In this document: positions 46,302-55,397 of the stretch, one piece after another | Position numbering within the stretch: the first letter of the stretch is position 1 | Layout of the letters: each line of letters starts with the position of its first letter | Assembly: GCF_900099995.1 (NCBI RefSeq) | Contig: NZ_FNCZ01000001.1 | Location: forward strand, 1,612,001 to 1,676,000 | Source: Winogradskyella thalassocola | Lineage (GTDB): Bacteria; Bacteroidota; Bacteroidia; Flavobacteriales; Flavobacteriaceae | DNA: 64,000 nt | Direction of reading: 5' to 3' | The notes under the pieces: generated by a model | The model's input: only the letters and a program-made list of their open reading frames with translations | What the model was told of the DNA's origin: nothing | Database searches by the model: none | Program-made: the position numbers and the translations under genes

Positions 46302-48242
46302 ATGCCAGATATAGTACACGTAAAATACCAACAAACAGGAAAAAGTAAAAGTACCAACGAATATGGTATGAGAGAAATGCAACAAAAAGCATTTGAGGCT
46401 CGTACTGCTCAATATTTATTAATTAAAGCACCGCCAGCCTCAGGTAAATCGCGTGCCTTAATGTTTATTGGTTTAGATAAATTAATAAATCAAGATATTA
46501 AAAAAGTAATTGTAGCAGTTCCAGAAAGGTCTATTGGTAGTTCGTTTGCTAAAACAGAATTAAAGAAGTATGGTTTTTTTGCAGATTGGGAACCTAATCC
46601 AAGATATAATTTATGTACGCCTGGTGTAGAAAAAAGTAAAGTAACTGCATTTCTAAATTTTTTAGAAAGTGATGAAAAAATACTAATCTGTACACACGCT
46701 ACTTTACGTTTTGCATTCGATGCAATAGACGAAAAACAATTAGATGATTGTTTGTTAGCTATAGATGAATTTCATCACGTATCAGTAGATGGAGATAATA
46801 AGTTAGGCTTAGTGTTAAGTAGTGTAATGAAAAAATCTTCTGCTCACGTAGTAGCAATGACAGGTTCTTTCTTTAGAGGAGATTCCGTACCTATTTTATT
46901 ACCAGAAGATGAAGCAAAGTTTACAAAGGTAAAATATGATTATTACCAGCAACTAAATGGCTATAATTATTTAAAATCATTAGGTATTGGCTATCACTTC
47001 TATCAAGGGAAATATACTTCTGCTATTCACGAGATATTAGATGAAACTAAAAAGACAATAATTCATATACCAAGTGTAAATTCTGGAGAGTCTGAAAAAG
47101 ATAAATATGAGGAAGTAAATAGAATTGTTGATGGCATAGGTGAGTTAGACTATCAAGACCCAGATACAGGTGTTCTATATGTGATAAGTAAGGCTACAGG
47201 TAAAACATTGAAGATTGCAGATTTAGTTCACGATAATCAAAAGGATAGAGATAAAATACAAGAGTATTTACGTAATGTAAAAAGTGTAGATGATATAGAT
47301 ATTATCATAGCATTAGGTATGGCAAAAGAAGGGTTTGATTGGCCATATTGTGAACACGCTTTAACGGTTGGTTATAGAGGGTCATTAACAGAAATTATTC
47401 AAATTATAGGTAGAGCAACAAGAGATAGTGATAATAAATCGCATTCTCAGTTTACTAATTTAATTGCACAACCAGATGCAGAAGATGATTTAGTAAAACT
47501 ATCGGTAAACAATATGCTAAAAGCTATAACAGCATCATTATTAATGGAACAGGTCTTAGCACCTAATTTTAAATTTAAACCAAAATTTCCAGACGAAGAT
47601 GATGATGATGATTCAGAAGATGACGATGATACTATAAAAATAAATGGCTTTAAGTTACCAAGTTCACAAAGAGCAAAAGATATTATTGATAGTGATATTA
47701 ATGACTTAAAAGCAAAAATAATGCAAGATGATACAATGCTAAAAGCAATGCCTGGTAATGTAGATCCTGAAGTTATTAATAAAGTATTGATACCTAAAAT
47801 TATTAAAGAAACCTATCCTGATTTATCAGATGAAGAAGTAGAAGCTGTTCGTCAACACGTAGTAGTAGATTCTGTAATAAAAAACGGTACTATTGAAGAA
47901 GTAGGAGATAAACGTTTTATTCGTATGGCAGATAGTTTTGTAAATATTGATGATATTAATATTGATTTGATAGATACAATCAATCCATTTCAAAAAGCAT
48001 TTGAGATATTATCTAAATCTGTAACAGCATCAGTATTTAAAGCAATTCAAGAAACTATTGATGCTACAAGAATAACAATGACAGATGAAGAAGCTATTAT
48101 ATTGTGGCCTAAAATAAAAAACTGGATTGCAAAAACAGGAGAGCAACCAAGTATTCAATCTTTCGACCCACAAGAAAGACGTTTAGCAGAAGCAATAATA
48201 TTTTTAAAAGAGCAAAAGCGTAAAGCCCAAGCAAATGAGTAA
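46302..48242 (+). CDS. SF2 DEAD/DEAH-box helicase family protein
   Basis: The protein has 646 residues. Motif I is APPASGKS (residues 43-50), motif II is DEFH (155-158), motif III is MTGSF, and motif VI is IIQIIGRATRD. An acidic low-complexity insertion (DEDDDDDSEDDDD, about residues 431-443) follows the second RecA lobe. A C-terminal helical region completes it. It is likely the translocase that connects modification sensing to cleavage. Its end overlaps the GIY-YIG gene by 8 bp, which indicates stoichiometric partners. Confidence 0.9.
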   Translation: MPDIVHVKYQQTGKSKSTNEYGMREMQQKAFEARTAQYLLIKAPPASGKSRALMFIGLDKLINQDIKKVIVAVPERSIGSSFAKTELKKYGFFADWEPNPRYNLCTPGVEKSKVTAFLNFLESDEKILICTHATLRFAFDAIDEKQLDDCLLAIDEFHHVSVDGDNKLGLVLSSVMKKSSAHVVAMTGSFFRGDSVPILLPEDEAKFTKVKYDYYQQLNGYNYLKSLGIGYHFYQGKYTSAIHEILDETKKTIIHIPSVNSGESEKDKYEEVNRIVDGIGELDYQDPDTGVLYVISKATGKTLKIADLVHDNQKDRDKIQEYLRNVKSVDDIDIIIALGMAKEGFDWPYCEHALTVGYRGSLTEIIQIIGRATRDSDNKSHSQFTNLIAQPDAEDDLVKLSVNNMLKAITASLLMEQVLAPNFKFKPKFPDEDDDDDSEDDDDTIKINGFKLPSSQRAKDIIDSDINDLKAKIMQDDTMLKAMPGNVDPEVINKVLIPKIIKETYPDLSDEEVEAVRQHVVVDSVIKNGTIEEVGDKRFIRMADSFVNIDDINIDLIDTINPFQKAFEILSKSVTASVFKAIQETIDATRITMTDEEAIILWPKIKNWIAKTGEQPSIQSFDPQERRLAEAIIFLKEQKRKAQANE

Positions 48243-49446
48243 AAAGAAAACATTAGCAGATATATTTAATGATGATGAGTTTGGTATTTTAGATTCTAAA
48301 CCTAAAAACTCTAATGTAAAAACTGAAGATGAACGCTTAATTGAATCGTTCCAAGATATTAATGCCTTTTTTGAAAAGAATAATCGTGAACCAGAAGCAA
48401 CTAATGTTACTGAGTTTAAACTACTATCAAGATTAAAAGCATTAAGAAAAGATGCTAAAAAAGTAGAGGTTTTAAAACCTTATGATTCACATAATCTTTT
48501 AAATACCAAAGAAGAAGTAAAATCAGTAGAAGATATATTAAATGATGATGATTTAGGTATATTAGATACAGATGAAACCTTGTCTATATTTAAGTTGAAG
48601 AATGTAAAGAGCGCATCTGAAAGAGCAGAAACTGATTTTACAGCACAGAGAAAAGCGATGAAGGATAAGGAGTTTTTATCTTATGAATCCAAGTTTAAGG
48701 CTATACATAAGGAATTACGAGAAGGAAATAGAAAGTTATTCACTTATGAGAATGCAAAAAAGAATTTAAGAGCAGGTTCTTATTACATTTTGAATGGTGT
48801 GCTATTGTTTTTGGAAAGCGTAGATATTGAAACTAAAAATGTTTCACTTCCATCAGGAAATAGGCTTCGAGAAGATGGACGTACACGTATTATTTTTGAG
48901 AATGGCACTATAAGTAATATGAAGTACCGTTCTTTAGATAAGGCGCTTTTGCATAAGGATAACGATGGTAAAATTGTTTCACATACTGAAGAAGAAATTA
49001 ATAAAGAATTATTTAATAGTGTAAATTCACTAAATGAGGAAGACGTTAAAACAGGGTGGATATATGTGTTAAGATCAAAGTCTACAAATCCAGATATAGC
49101 ATCAATTAATGATTTATATAAAATTGGATTTTCATCTATAGATGTAAATGAACGTATTAAAAATGCTTCTAAAGAATCTACTTATTTGTATGCAGATGTT
49201 CATTTGCTAGATAAGTACGCTTGTTATAATATAGATTCGCAAAAGTTTGAACATTTACTACATCGCTTTTTTGCAGATGTATGTTTAAATGTTGATGTTT
49301 TTGATGATAAAGGAAAAAGAATAACACCAAGAGAATGGTTTGTTGCTCCAAGACTAATTATTGATAAAGTAGTTACATTAATATTGTCAGGAGATATTGT
49401 GAAGTATAAATATGACGCTATTAATCATTCGCTTTTAGAAAAATAA
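48235..49446 (+). CDS. GIY-YIG nuclease (T5orf172-like) with tandem N-terminal motif
   Basis: This 403-residue protein overlaps the helicase by 8 bp. The C-terminal third is a GIY-YIG fold: GWIYVLRSK (from about residue 275), LYKIGFSSIDVNERI (catalytic Arg region), and a downstream Glu/His-containing helix (FEHLLHRFF). The N-terminus carries the motif DIFNDDEFGILD (9-20) and again DILNDDDLGILD (100-111). These resemble short docking peptides and may bind the helicase or methyltransferase. It is the best candidate for the nuclease of the methyltransferase-helicase module. Confidence 0.85.
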   Translation: MSKKKTLADIFNDDEFGILDSKPKNSNVKTEDERLIESFQDINAFFEKNNREPEATNVTEFKLLSRLKALRKDAKKVEVLKPYDSHNLLNTKEEVKSVEDILNDDDLGILDTDETLSIFKLKNVKSASERAETDFTAQRKAMKDKEFLSYESKFKAIHKELREGNRKLFTYENAKKNLRAGSYYILNGVLLFLESVDIETKNVSLPSGNRLREDGRTRIIFENGTISNMKYRSLDKALLHKDNDGKIVSHTEEEINKELFNSVNSLNEEDVKTGWIYVLRSKSTNPDIASINDLYKIGFSSIDVNERIKNASKESTYLYADVHLLDKYACYNIDSQKFEHLLHRFFADVCLNVDVFDDKGKRITPREWFVAPRLIIDKVVTLILSGDIVKYKYDAINHSLLEK

Positions 49447-49447
49447 T

Positions 49448-50680
49448 ATGGTTTTATTTATTTCAGTTTTTATAGTCTTAGCAATCGTATCATTCTTTGT
49501 TTCAGTTTTTCTCGTTTTTGATAAATACAATACTTATGGTTTTAAGTTGTTTAAAAACAATTCTAAGATTATAATTTTTTCATTATTCCTGACTTCAATT
49601 TGTTCTATATTATTAGTGTTTGCATTGTATAAGACAGATTTTCTTTTAAACAATGCGGATAGAATTAAGACTGATTATAGTAATATAGGTGCTTATGGTG
49701 ATTTAATAGGCGGGATTTTAAATCCTGTAGTGGCATTTATTGGAATAATAGCGGCATCCTTGGCTTTTTATGTTCAGTACAAGGCTAATACACAAGTTCA
49801 AAAACAGTTTCAAATTCAGCAATTCGAATCTCAATTTTATAAAATGTTAGATCTTCATAAAGAGAATATTACTGAAATGAAAGTGACATTTTTTGATCAT
49901 ATTACCTCTGAAGATTTTAAAATTGAGACTAATGAAAAAATTGAATCAGCAAAAACTCTTCACTCTTCTGAGATTTTTAGATCCGTTGAGGGTAGGAAGT
50001 TATTTCATGGAATGGTTGGCGAATTGGAAGCAATAATTCAAGTTGTAATAGAGGAATCAAATAAATATTTAGGAAAGGATGTTTCTAATTATCCTAATAT
50101 ATATGAGCATTTGTTAAATTATGCTTATAGAATATTCTTTTTTGGATTGGGTTCGGAACAAGCTTCTATTAGATCATATTTCCAAATGATAGAAGCCGAG
50201 ACAATTTTTCATCTACTAAGAATTCAAAAGAAGTTTTACGAAAGGCACAAATTGGGAGCAGTAAATAGGCAAAGTGGACATCAATTTAGTTTTTATCCTT
50301 TTGAAGGACATGAATCTAGACTATCTCATTACTATAGAAATCTTTATGCAATAGTAAAAATGATAACAGCTAAACATAACGGTGAATATGGAACGAAAGA
50401 CTATTTCATTGCTAGAAATTATTTGAAAATTTTACGAGCTCAACTTTCTAATTCAGAACAACATCTATTGTATCTAAATTATCGAATTGGTTTTGGTAAA
50501 GATTGGAATAGTATAAAACCACGTAACACTAATTATCTTACTACTTATAGAATGATTCATAATATTCCAGTGGATAGAATTACTATCCCTGAAAGTCCAA
50601 GAAAACACTTTGAAGCTTATATAAAAGGAAATGAGGTAAGCAGAAAAGACACTCTTTTTGAGTGGGGAGATTACGATTGA
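49448..50680 (+). CDS. Putative phage abortive infection protein (putAbiC-like)
   Basis: This 410-residue protein has three N-terminal membrane segments (about residues 2-24, 38-61 and 88-106). A cytoplasmic domain beginning QFESQFYKMLDLHKENITEM follows and continues GRKLFHGMVGELEAIIQ. This arrangement matches the putAbiC (PF16872) family of membrane abortive-infection proteins. A conserved NYRIGFGKDW-type stretch lies near the end. It starts one base after the GIY-YIG stop. Members likely kill or arrest infected cells; the trigger is not known. Confidence 0.8.
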   Translation: MVLFISVFIVLAIVSFFVSVFLVFDKYNTYGFKLFKNNSKIIIFSLFLTSICSILLVFALYKTDFLLNNADRIKTDYSNIGAYGDLIGGILNPVVAFIGIIAASLAFYVQYKANTQVQKQFQIQQFESQFYKMLDLHKENITEMKVTFFDHITSEDFKIETNEKIESAKTLHSSEIFRSVEGRKLFHGMVGELEAIIQVVIEESNKYLGKDVSNYPNIYEHLLNYAYRIFFFGLGSEQASIRSYFQMIEAETIFHLLRIQKKFYERHKLGAVNRQSGHQFSFYPFEGHESRLSHYYRNLYAIVKMITAKHNGEYGTKDYFIARNYLKILRAQLSNSEQHLLYLNYRIGFGKDWNSIKPRNTNYLTTYRMIHNIPVDRITIPESPRKHFEAYIKGNEVSRKDTLFEWGDYD

Positions 50681-50786
50681 TAAAAGAGATAAAGTAATAG
50701 AAGTTTTTGAGACAAAATAGATGTTTAATAAGTCTAGCTATATAGAATTTATAGTTGGTGAAATCTTTAATAAGAAGAAAACAGAT

Positions 50787-52424
50787 ATGAGTATAAAATG
50801 GCAATTTGCAGAACATACAGAGCTTAATGATATTGTTGGTTTTAAAGACAATGACATTGAAAAATTTGGTGTAAATCCTGCTAAATCTATAGTGAGAGAG
50901 GCTATTCAGAACTCTTGTGATGCATTGGATATAAACAATGGGCAAACACAGGTAGAAGTTGTTATTAAAACAGGTACTATTAAAAAATCAGAGTTGCCAA
51001 ATTTTAGTGCTATAGAAGGTCACATAAAATCTTGTGTAAATACAGAAAATGATGAAGCGGAAAACAAAGAAATACAACGTCATATAGAAGCTTTTTCTCA
51101 AGATTCATATTCCTATTTAGAGATTTCCGACTACAATACAACAGGTATGGGTGAAAAACCCTTTCAAAGTTTAACACAAGGTATCTTTAAATCTACAAAA
51201 GCCACATCAGGTTCTCAAGGTAGTAAAGGAGTAGGTAAAGCAGCCTACTATGCCAGTTCATATTTGCGTACCATGCTCGTTTCTACAAGAAATGACGAAG
51301 GTAACAGATATCGTGGTGCAGCAAAACTTTCAAATCACGTTAGTCCTTTTGATGTTGGCACTCAATATAATTACAAAGGGTTTTATGGAGATCTTTCTGT
51401 AAAACAAAACTCAGAAATTCCATCACTATTTCAACGAGATAAAAAAGGGACATCAGTTTTTGTCATAGGGTTTTGGGATATTGCAGATTTTAGAGGAGAA
51501 GTAATTCGTGAGGTTTTACGAAATTATTGGTTTGCTATTGCAGAAGAACAATTAATTGTAAGAGTAGAGGATGAAACTATAAATGCAGAGAGGATTGAAG
51601 GTTATATTAATTTTTATTTTAGAGATTATAGAGATTATAAATCAGGTCATAAACAAAACCCAAGATCATTTTTTGAAGTTTATAAAAATGGAACAACTTA
51701 TACAAAACACATTGCCAATATTGGTAATTGTAAATTATGGTTACATAAAAATGAAGCGTACAATTTAGGAGCAGTTGCAAGATTTAGGCAAACAAAAATG
51801 TTGATTTTTAAAGAAAATGATCTAGATGCTGGTTTTGCAGGTATTTTTCTATGTGATAATACAGAGGGAAATGCATTTTTAAAAAACATAGAAAACGATG
51901 CACACGATACATGGAACCCTAACTTAAATCACAGCGTCACAGAACAGGCAAAAATAACTTTAGGTGAGATTAAAGAGTTCATTAGAGAAAAATATATACT
52001 GTATTCTGGTTTAGGGAATCAAAGCTCTTTTAATATCGATGCGCTAGATAATCTTTTTAGTTTTTCTGGAGGAAATATTGTTAGTAAGCAAAAGAAGGAT
52101 GGTGATAGAATAAAGCCAGAACCTTCAGAAGACACAAAAGATCGTTTAATTGGAAAGCATTCTTTTAAGGCAATTTATAGTAATGGTAAATATGTTTATC
52201 GGCTTATATTCAATTCAAAAAAAGCAGCAAATAATCAAAGATTTAAAATTAGTATTGGAACTGATTCAAGTAAGGATGTTATTAATATTACCAATGCTTC
52301 CAATGGTCGTATTGAAGGTAATACTTTAGAATTAGATGTAAAGAAAGGAGAAAACATTGTGAATACTATTGAATTAGATTGCCCTTACTTAGTCGCTCCT
52401 TCAATTACAACTTTAAACAAATAA
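50787..52424 (+). CDS. GHKL (HSP90/MutL-like) ATPase
   Basis: Starting from ATG 50787 (MSIKWQFAEHTELNDIVGF) it has 545 residues; an ATG at 50721 would add 22. The Bergerat ATP site is visible: N-box REAIQNSCDAL (Asn42, Asp46), G1-like EISDYNTTGMGE, and G2-like GSQGSKGVGKAAYYAS. The rest is beta-rich and ends with a C-terminal domain (YRLIFNSKKAANNQRFKISIGTD). GHKL ATPases act as ATP-driven clamps. It is first of five tightly spaced genes, each separated by 4-12 bp or overlapping. The ~100-bp gap before it separates it from the AbiC gene. Confidence 0.83.
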   Translation: MSIKWQFAEHTELNDIVGFKDNDIEKFGVNPAKSIVREAIQNSCDALDINNGQTQVEVVIKTGTIKKSELPNFSAIEGHIKSCVNTENDEAENKEIQRHIEAFSQDSYSYLEISDYNTTGMGEKPFQSLTQGIFKSTKATSGSQGSKGVGKAAYYASSYLRTMLVSTRNDEGNRYRGAAKLSNHVSPFDVGTQYNYKGFYGDLSVKQNSEIPSLFQRDKKGTSVFVIGFWDIADFRGEVIREVLRNYWFAIAEEQLIVRVEDETINAERIEGYINFYFRDYRDYKSGHKQNPRSFFEVYKNGTTYTKHIANIGNCKLWLHKNEAYNLGAVARFRQTKMLIFKENDLDAGFAGIFLCDNTEGNAFLKNIENDAHDTWNPNLNHSVTEQAKITLGEIKEFIREKYILYSGLGNQSSFNIDALDNLFSFSGGNIVSKQKKDGDRIKPEPSEDTKDRLIGKHSFKAIYSNGKYVYRLIFNSKKAANNQRFKISIGTDSSKDVINITNASNGRIEGNTLELDVKKGENIVNTIELDCPYLVAPSITTLNK

Positions 52425-52428
52425 GCTT

Positions 52429-53199
52429 ATGAAGCAAACTACAAATTTCCCATATGATGTAGATGTAACTACGATTAACCTTGTTGATTTACCTCATGAG
52501 ACAGATTACTTTAAGTACGAAGTGACTTTGCCAGATTACTATATTATGGATGATAAATTTACTGATGTAAATTATAATATTGATCTTATTGCTGAAATCA
52601 ACTGTTCAGCAACAATGTATAGAAAAGTATTTACAACAAGTGACGATTTAAAACTCATTATTACTATCCCAAGAGATAAAGTAAGCTTAAATTTTACAGT
52701 TGATGTGTTATTAGTTTCTAACAAAGAATTTGAATGGGATTCACAAATTTTGCAAAAAGGGATGCCAATTGCACATTTTGGCTCTTTTAAAAAAGATATT
52801 GATAATAGGAGTACAGGATTGATTTCATTTGAAACTTCGGAGAGTAATGAATTATTTATATCAACTTCAGACCACACAATAAAAATAAAAATTCCGAAGA
52901 AGCAATATGAGTTTTTGTTAAAGAAACAAAACTCATTATTAATTAAAAAGGTACTTACCTCTCAATTTGCACAAATTGCTTTGCTAGAAGCTTGCAAGGA
53001 GTTAAAGGAAAACTCAAAAAGAGATAATTTAATATGGTACAAGGAGTTGTTGAATCGATGGAGAAAATTTTCAGGTAGTGATGAGGATTACCCTCAGGAA
53101 ACGGATCATTTACGATTTGTACAAGATTTGTTAGAAAAGCCAAGTATTAAGTTAATAGATTATTTAATAGCTGAAGAAAAACAAAACCAAGATGAGTAA
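52429..53199 (+). CDS. Unknown beta-rich protein in the GHKL module
   Basis: This 256-residue protein starts 4 bp after the ATPase stop and overlaps the next gene by 8 bp. The first 150 residues alternate short strands (FKYEVTLPDYYI, LKLIITIPRDKVSLNFTVDVLLVS), like an adaptor beta-sandwich. The C-terminal 100 residues are helical with TSQFAQIALLEACKELKENSK and end acidic. No catalytic motif is recognised. Tight coupling on both sides implies it is a subunit of the complex with the ATPase and the DUF6339-like protein. Confidence 0.65.
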   Translation: MKQTTNFPYDVDVTTINLVDLPHETDYFKYEVTLPDYYIMDDKFTDVNYNIDLIAEINCSATMYRKVFTTSDDLKLIITIPRDKVSLNFTVDVLLVSNKEFEWDSQILQKGMPIAHFGSFKKDIDNRSTGLISFETSESNELFISTSDHTIKIKIPKKQYEFLLKKQNSLLIKKVLTSQFAQIALLEACKELKENSKRDNLIWYKELLNRWRKFSGSDEDYPQETDHLRFVQDLLEKPSIKLIDYLIAEEKQNQDE

Positions 53200-54685
53200 G
53201 ATATTTACAACAGAAAGTCTTTCATTATTAAGAGATGAATTTAAGAACTACGAAGCGCTAGATGACTTTTTAGCTAAATATAAAAACGAGACCTTCGATT
53301 TTAGTTTAGTAGACTTAGAAGATGATTCTAGTTATCCTGTTTTAAATGAGGAAGCAGTAGATCAATTTTATAGGTCATATAAAAACAATCCTAAAGATGA
53401 ATTTTCGTTAGCAAAAATTTTATATGAAGCACTTCCCATAAATTCAAATCAAGCATCTAATAATTTGTATTGGTTATACCTTAATCTCGATTCTTTTTTT
53501 AGCTACATAAAAGAGCGTTGGATTCAGAAATTGGATGATGATGAGACTGAAGATGATCAGGGTTTGAAAAATGATATAGAAAGGTTTTTCTTGTCCCTTG
53601 AGCCATCTCAGAATAGCTTAATGAAGTCGCCAATTGCAGGTTTATGGTGGGCAATTCAATTAACAGTAGATGAAACCCTTGCTGATAAATATTACTACAG
53701 CAAAATTTTTCTTTCAGAAAGAAACTTAAGGGATAAAAACATTGGGTCATATCAGTTGATCAGAGATAGAAAAGTACTGCAAGCGGCTTTAGATTTTTAC
53801 CATAAATATAAAGATGCAGAACTAGATGGTAGAAGAATTGGTTCAGAAGCAATTGCACAGCAAATGATAAAAACTTTAAACCAAATAGGCGGTTTAACAG
53901 TATTGAGTTATTTAGAAAAGGATGAAGTGTTTGAAAAATTGGAAGCATATAAAGACACTGTTTTTCAAAGAGCAAGAAAAGTTCAATTAGGTAAAAAAGT
54001 ATCAAGAAAACGTATAGAAGAAATAAAAAAGAAACAAGAAGGTTTCTTTGCAGGCGAAGAGAGTATTACAAAAGATCCACAAAAAGAGCCTAAAAACCGA
54101 ATTAAGGGTAGGGCTGAAAATAAAAAACAGACAAAAGAAAAAGCTTTAAAATATTTTAATTTAAGAACTAATGGAGAATATAATTTAACAGGCAATGCTG
54201 TTAAAGGTTTTGATTATCAAATGGGAATCGGTAAAAGTTGTAAAAACGGTTACTTACTTATTTGTTATAATGAATCAGGCTATATCAATAGAATAAAGGT
54301 TTCAGAATTATTTAAAAAGAAACGTAAACTTTACCAAAATGGCATTTATGGAGGTAATACTATAAATCGAATTTTATTAACTGAGGAGAAAGCTATAATT
54401 GGTATTATTTACCATAGTAATGGTTCTAAATACTTTAAGGCATTTCTTACAGATCAATTAAAAAGTAATAATGGCAATGTTGGGCTTCAAGGTTATAAAA
54501 CAATGAGTGATGAATATGACACTTTAGAATACTTAATGTTACCTATAGAATTAGAAACTAAACTTACTAGACTTATTTTTAAGTCATTTAATGCTACGGG
54601 TAAGTCTTTTGATAATTCTACTTACAAAAAAGAGTTTGCAATAATTAATGATTATAGTGACAATGTTGAGTATAATCTTTTTTAA
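53192..54685 (+). CDS. DUF6339-like protein with a basic linker and C-terminal beta domain
   Basis: This is a 497-residue protein. The N-terminal ~280 residues resemble DUF6339: NNLYWLYLNLDSFFSYIKERW, then SPIAGLWWAIQLTVDETLADKYYYSKIFLS and a helical end. A lysine-rich linker (KKVSRKRIEEIKKKQEG ... RAENKKQTKEK) follows. The C-terminal 150 residues have strands such as NGYLLICYNESGYINRIKVSELFKKKRKLYQNG that recall one blade of a gyrase A C-terminal propeller; this is a weak resemblance. The overlap with the preceding gene and the 12-bp gap to the next imply a shared complex. Confidence 0.6.
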   Translation: MSKIFTTESLSLLRDEFKNYEALDDFLAKYKNETFDFSLVDLEDDSSYPVLNEEAVDQFYRSYKNNPKDEFSLAKILYEALPINSNQASNNLYWLYLNLDSFFSYIKERWIQKLDDDETEDDQGLKNDIERFFLSLEPSQNSLMKSPIAGLWWAIQLTVDETLADKYYYSKIFLSERNLRDKNIGSYQLIRDRKVLQAALDFYHKYKDAELDGRRIGSEAIAQQMIKTLNQIGGLTVLSYLEKDEVFEKLEAYKDTVFQRARKVQLGKKVSRKRIEEIKKKQEGFFAGEESITKDPQKEPKNRIKGRAENKKQTKEKALKYFNLRTNGEYNLTGNAVKGFDYQMGIGKSCKNGYLLICYNESGYINRIKVSELFKKKRKLYQNGIYGGNTINRILLTEEKAIIGIIYHSNGSKYFKAFLTDQLKSNNGNVGLQGYKTMSDEYDTLEYLMLPIELETKLTRLIFKSFNATGKSFDNSTYKKEFAIINDYSDNVEYNLF

Positions 54686-54697
54686 TAGTGAATTAGT

Positions 54698-55387
54698 ATG
54701 TCAGAGGAAAGAGAATTTATAGTTGGTGGAACTTATAATTGGTATGATCAAAATGTTGCGGCTGGTATTGATTTAATAGAAGCTTTTATAGAGCAGTGTG
54801 AAATATCAAATAGCTTTGCTATTACTGAATATCACAAATATAAACAGGTAGAAATAGAAGAATATGAACACGGTGCGAGTATTTCTACTCATTTTAGACT
54901 AATTGATGGTGATACGTTTAATGCAGAAGATATTATGATTAATGTTTTTCCTAATATGAATAGGCACTCAACTTTGGTATTAATTATGAGTATGTTTGAA
55001 AAAATACTAAAAAATCTATGTGATAGAGTAAATACCTTATTTGAATTAAACAAACCATTTAAAAAAGTAAAACCAAGTTTACTATTAAGCATTAAATATT
55101 ATTTAACTAATGAAGCAAATCTAGAATCAAATGAAATTTTAGAAAAGCAGTGGAGCGACTTAATGTGTTTGCAATCTATAAGAAATAATATTACTCATAA
55201 TTTCGGATACCTTGAAGAAGGTAATAAATATGTAACGCGATACATTGATAATAATAAGAACTTAAGTTTGGCAGAGGACAATGAATTTCTTTTGAATCAT
55301 GAGTTTTTAAAGGATTTAATTCCAAATTTTAGATCGTTTTGTTTGGAATTACAACAAGCGATAAGAGACAAGTCTAAGCGTAATTAA
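54698..55387 (+). CDS. HEPN-like protein (candidate RNase effector)
   Basis: This 229-residue protein is mostly helical. Near the end of a long helix it carries IRNNITHNFGYL, where Arg162-x4-His167 fits the R-x4-6-H motif of HEPN ribonucleases, with the usual Asn after Arg. The segment HSTLVLIMSMFEKILKNLCDRV forms the matching first helix of a HEPN four-helix bundle. HEPN proteins in defence loci cut tRNA or mRNA when activated. It sits 12 bp after the DUF6339-like gene and 10 bp before the vWA-nuclease gene. The family match is by motif only; a non-catalytic HEPN is possible. Confidence 0.62.
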   Translation: MSEEREFIVGGTYNWYDQNVAAGIDLIEAFIEQCEISNSFAITEYHKYKQVEIEEYEHGASISTHFRLIDGDTFNAEDIMINVFPNMNRHSTLVLIMSMFEKILKNLCDRVNTLFELNKPFKKVKPSLLLSIKYYLTNEANLESNEILEKQWSDLMCLQSIRNNITHNFGYLEEGNKYVTRYIDNNKNLSLAEDNEFLLNHEFLKDLIPNFRSFCLELQQAIRDKSKRN

Positions 55388-55397
55388 TACCAAAACT

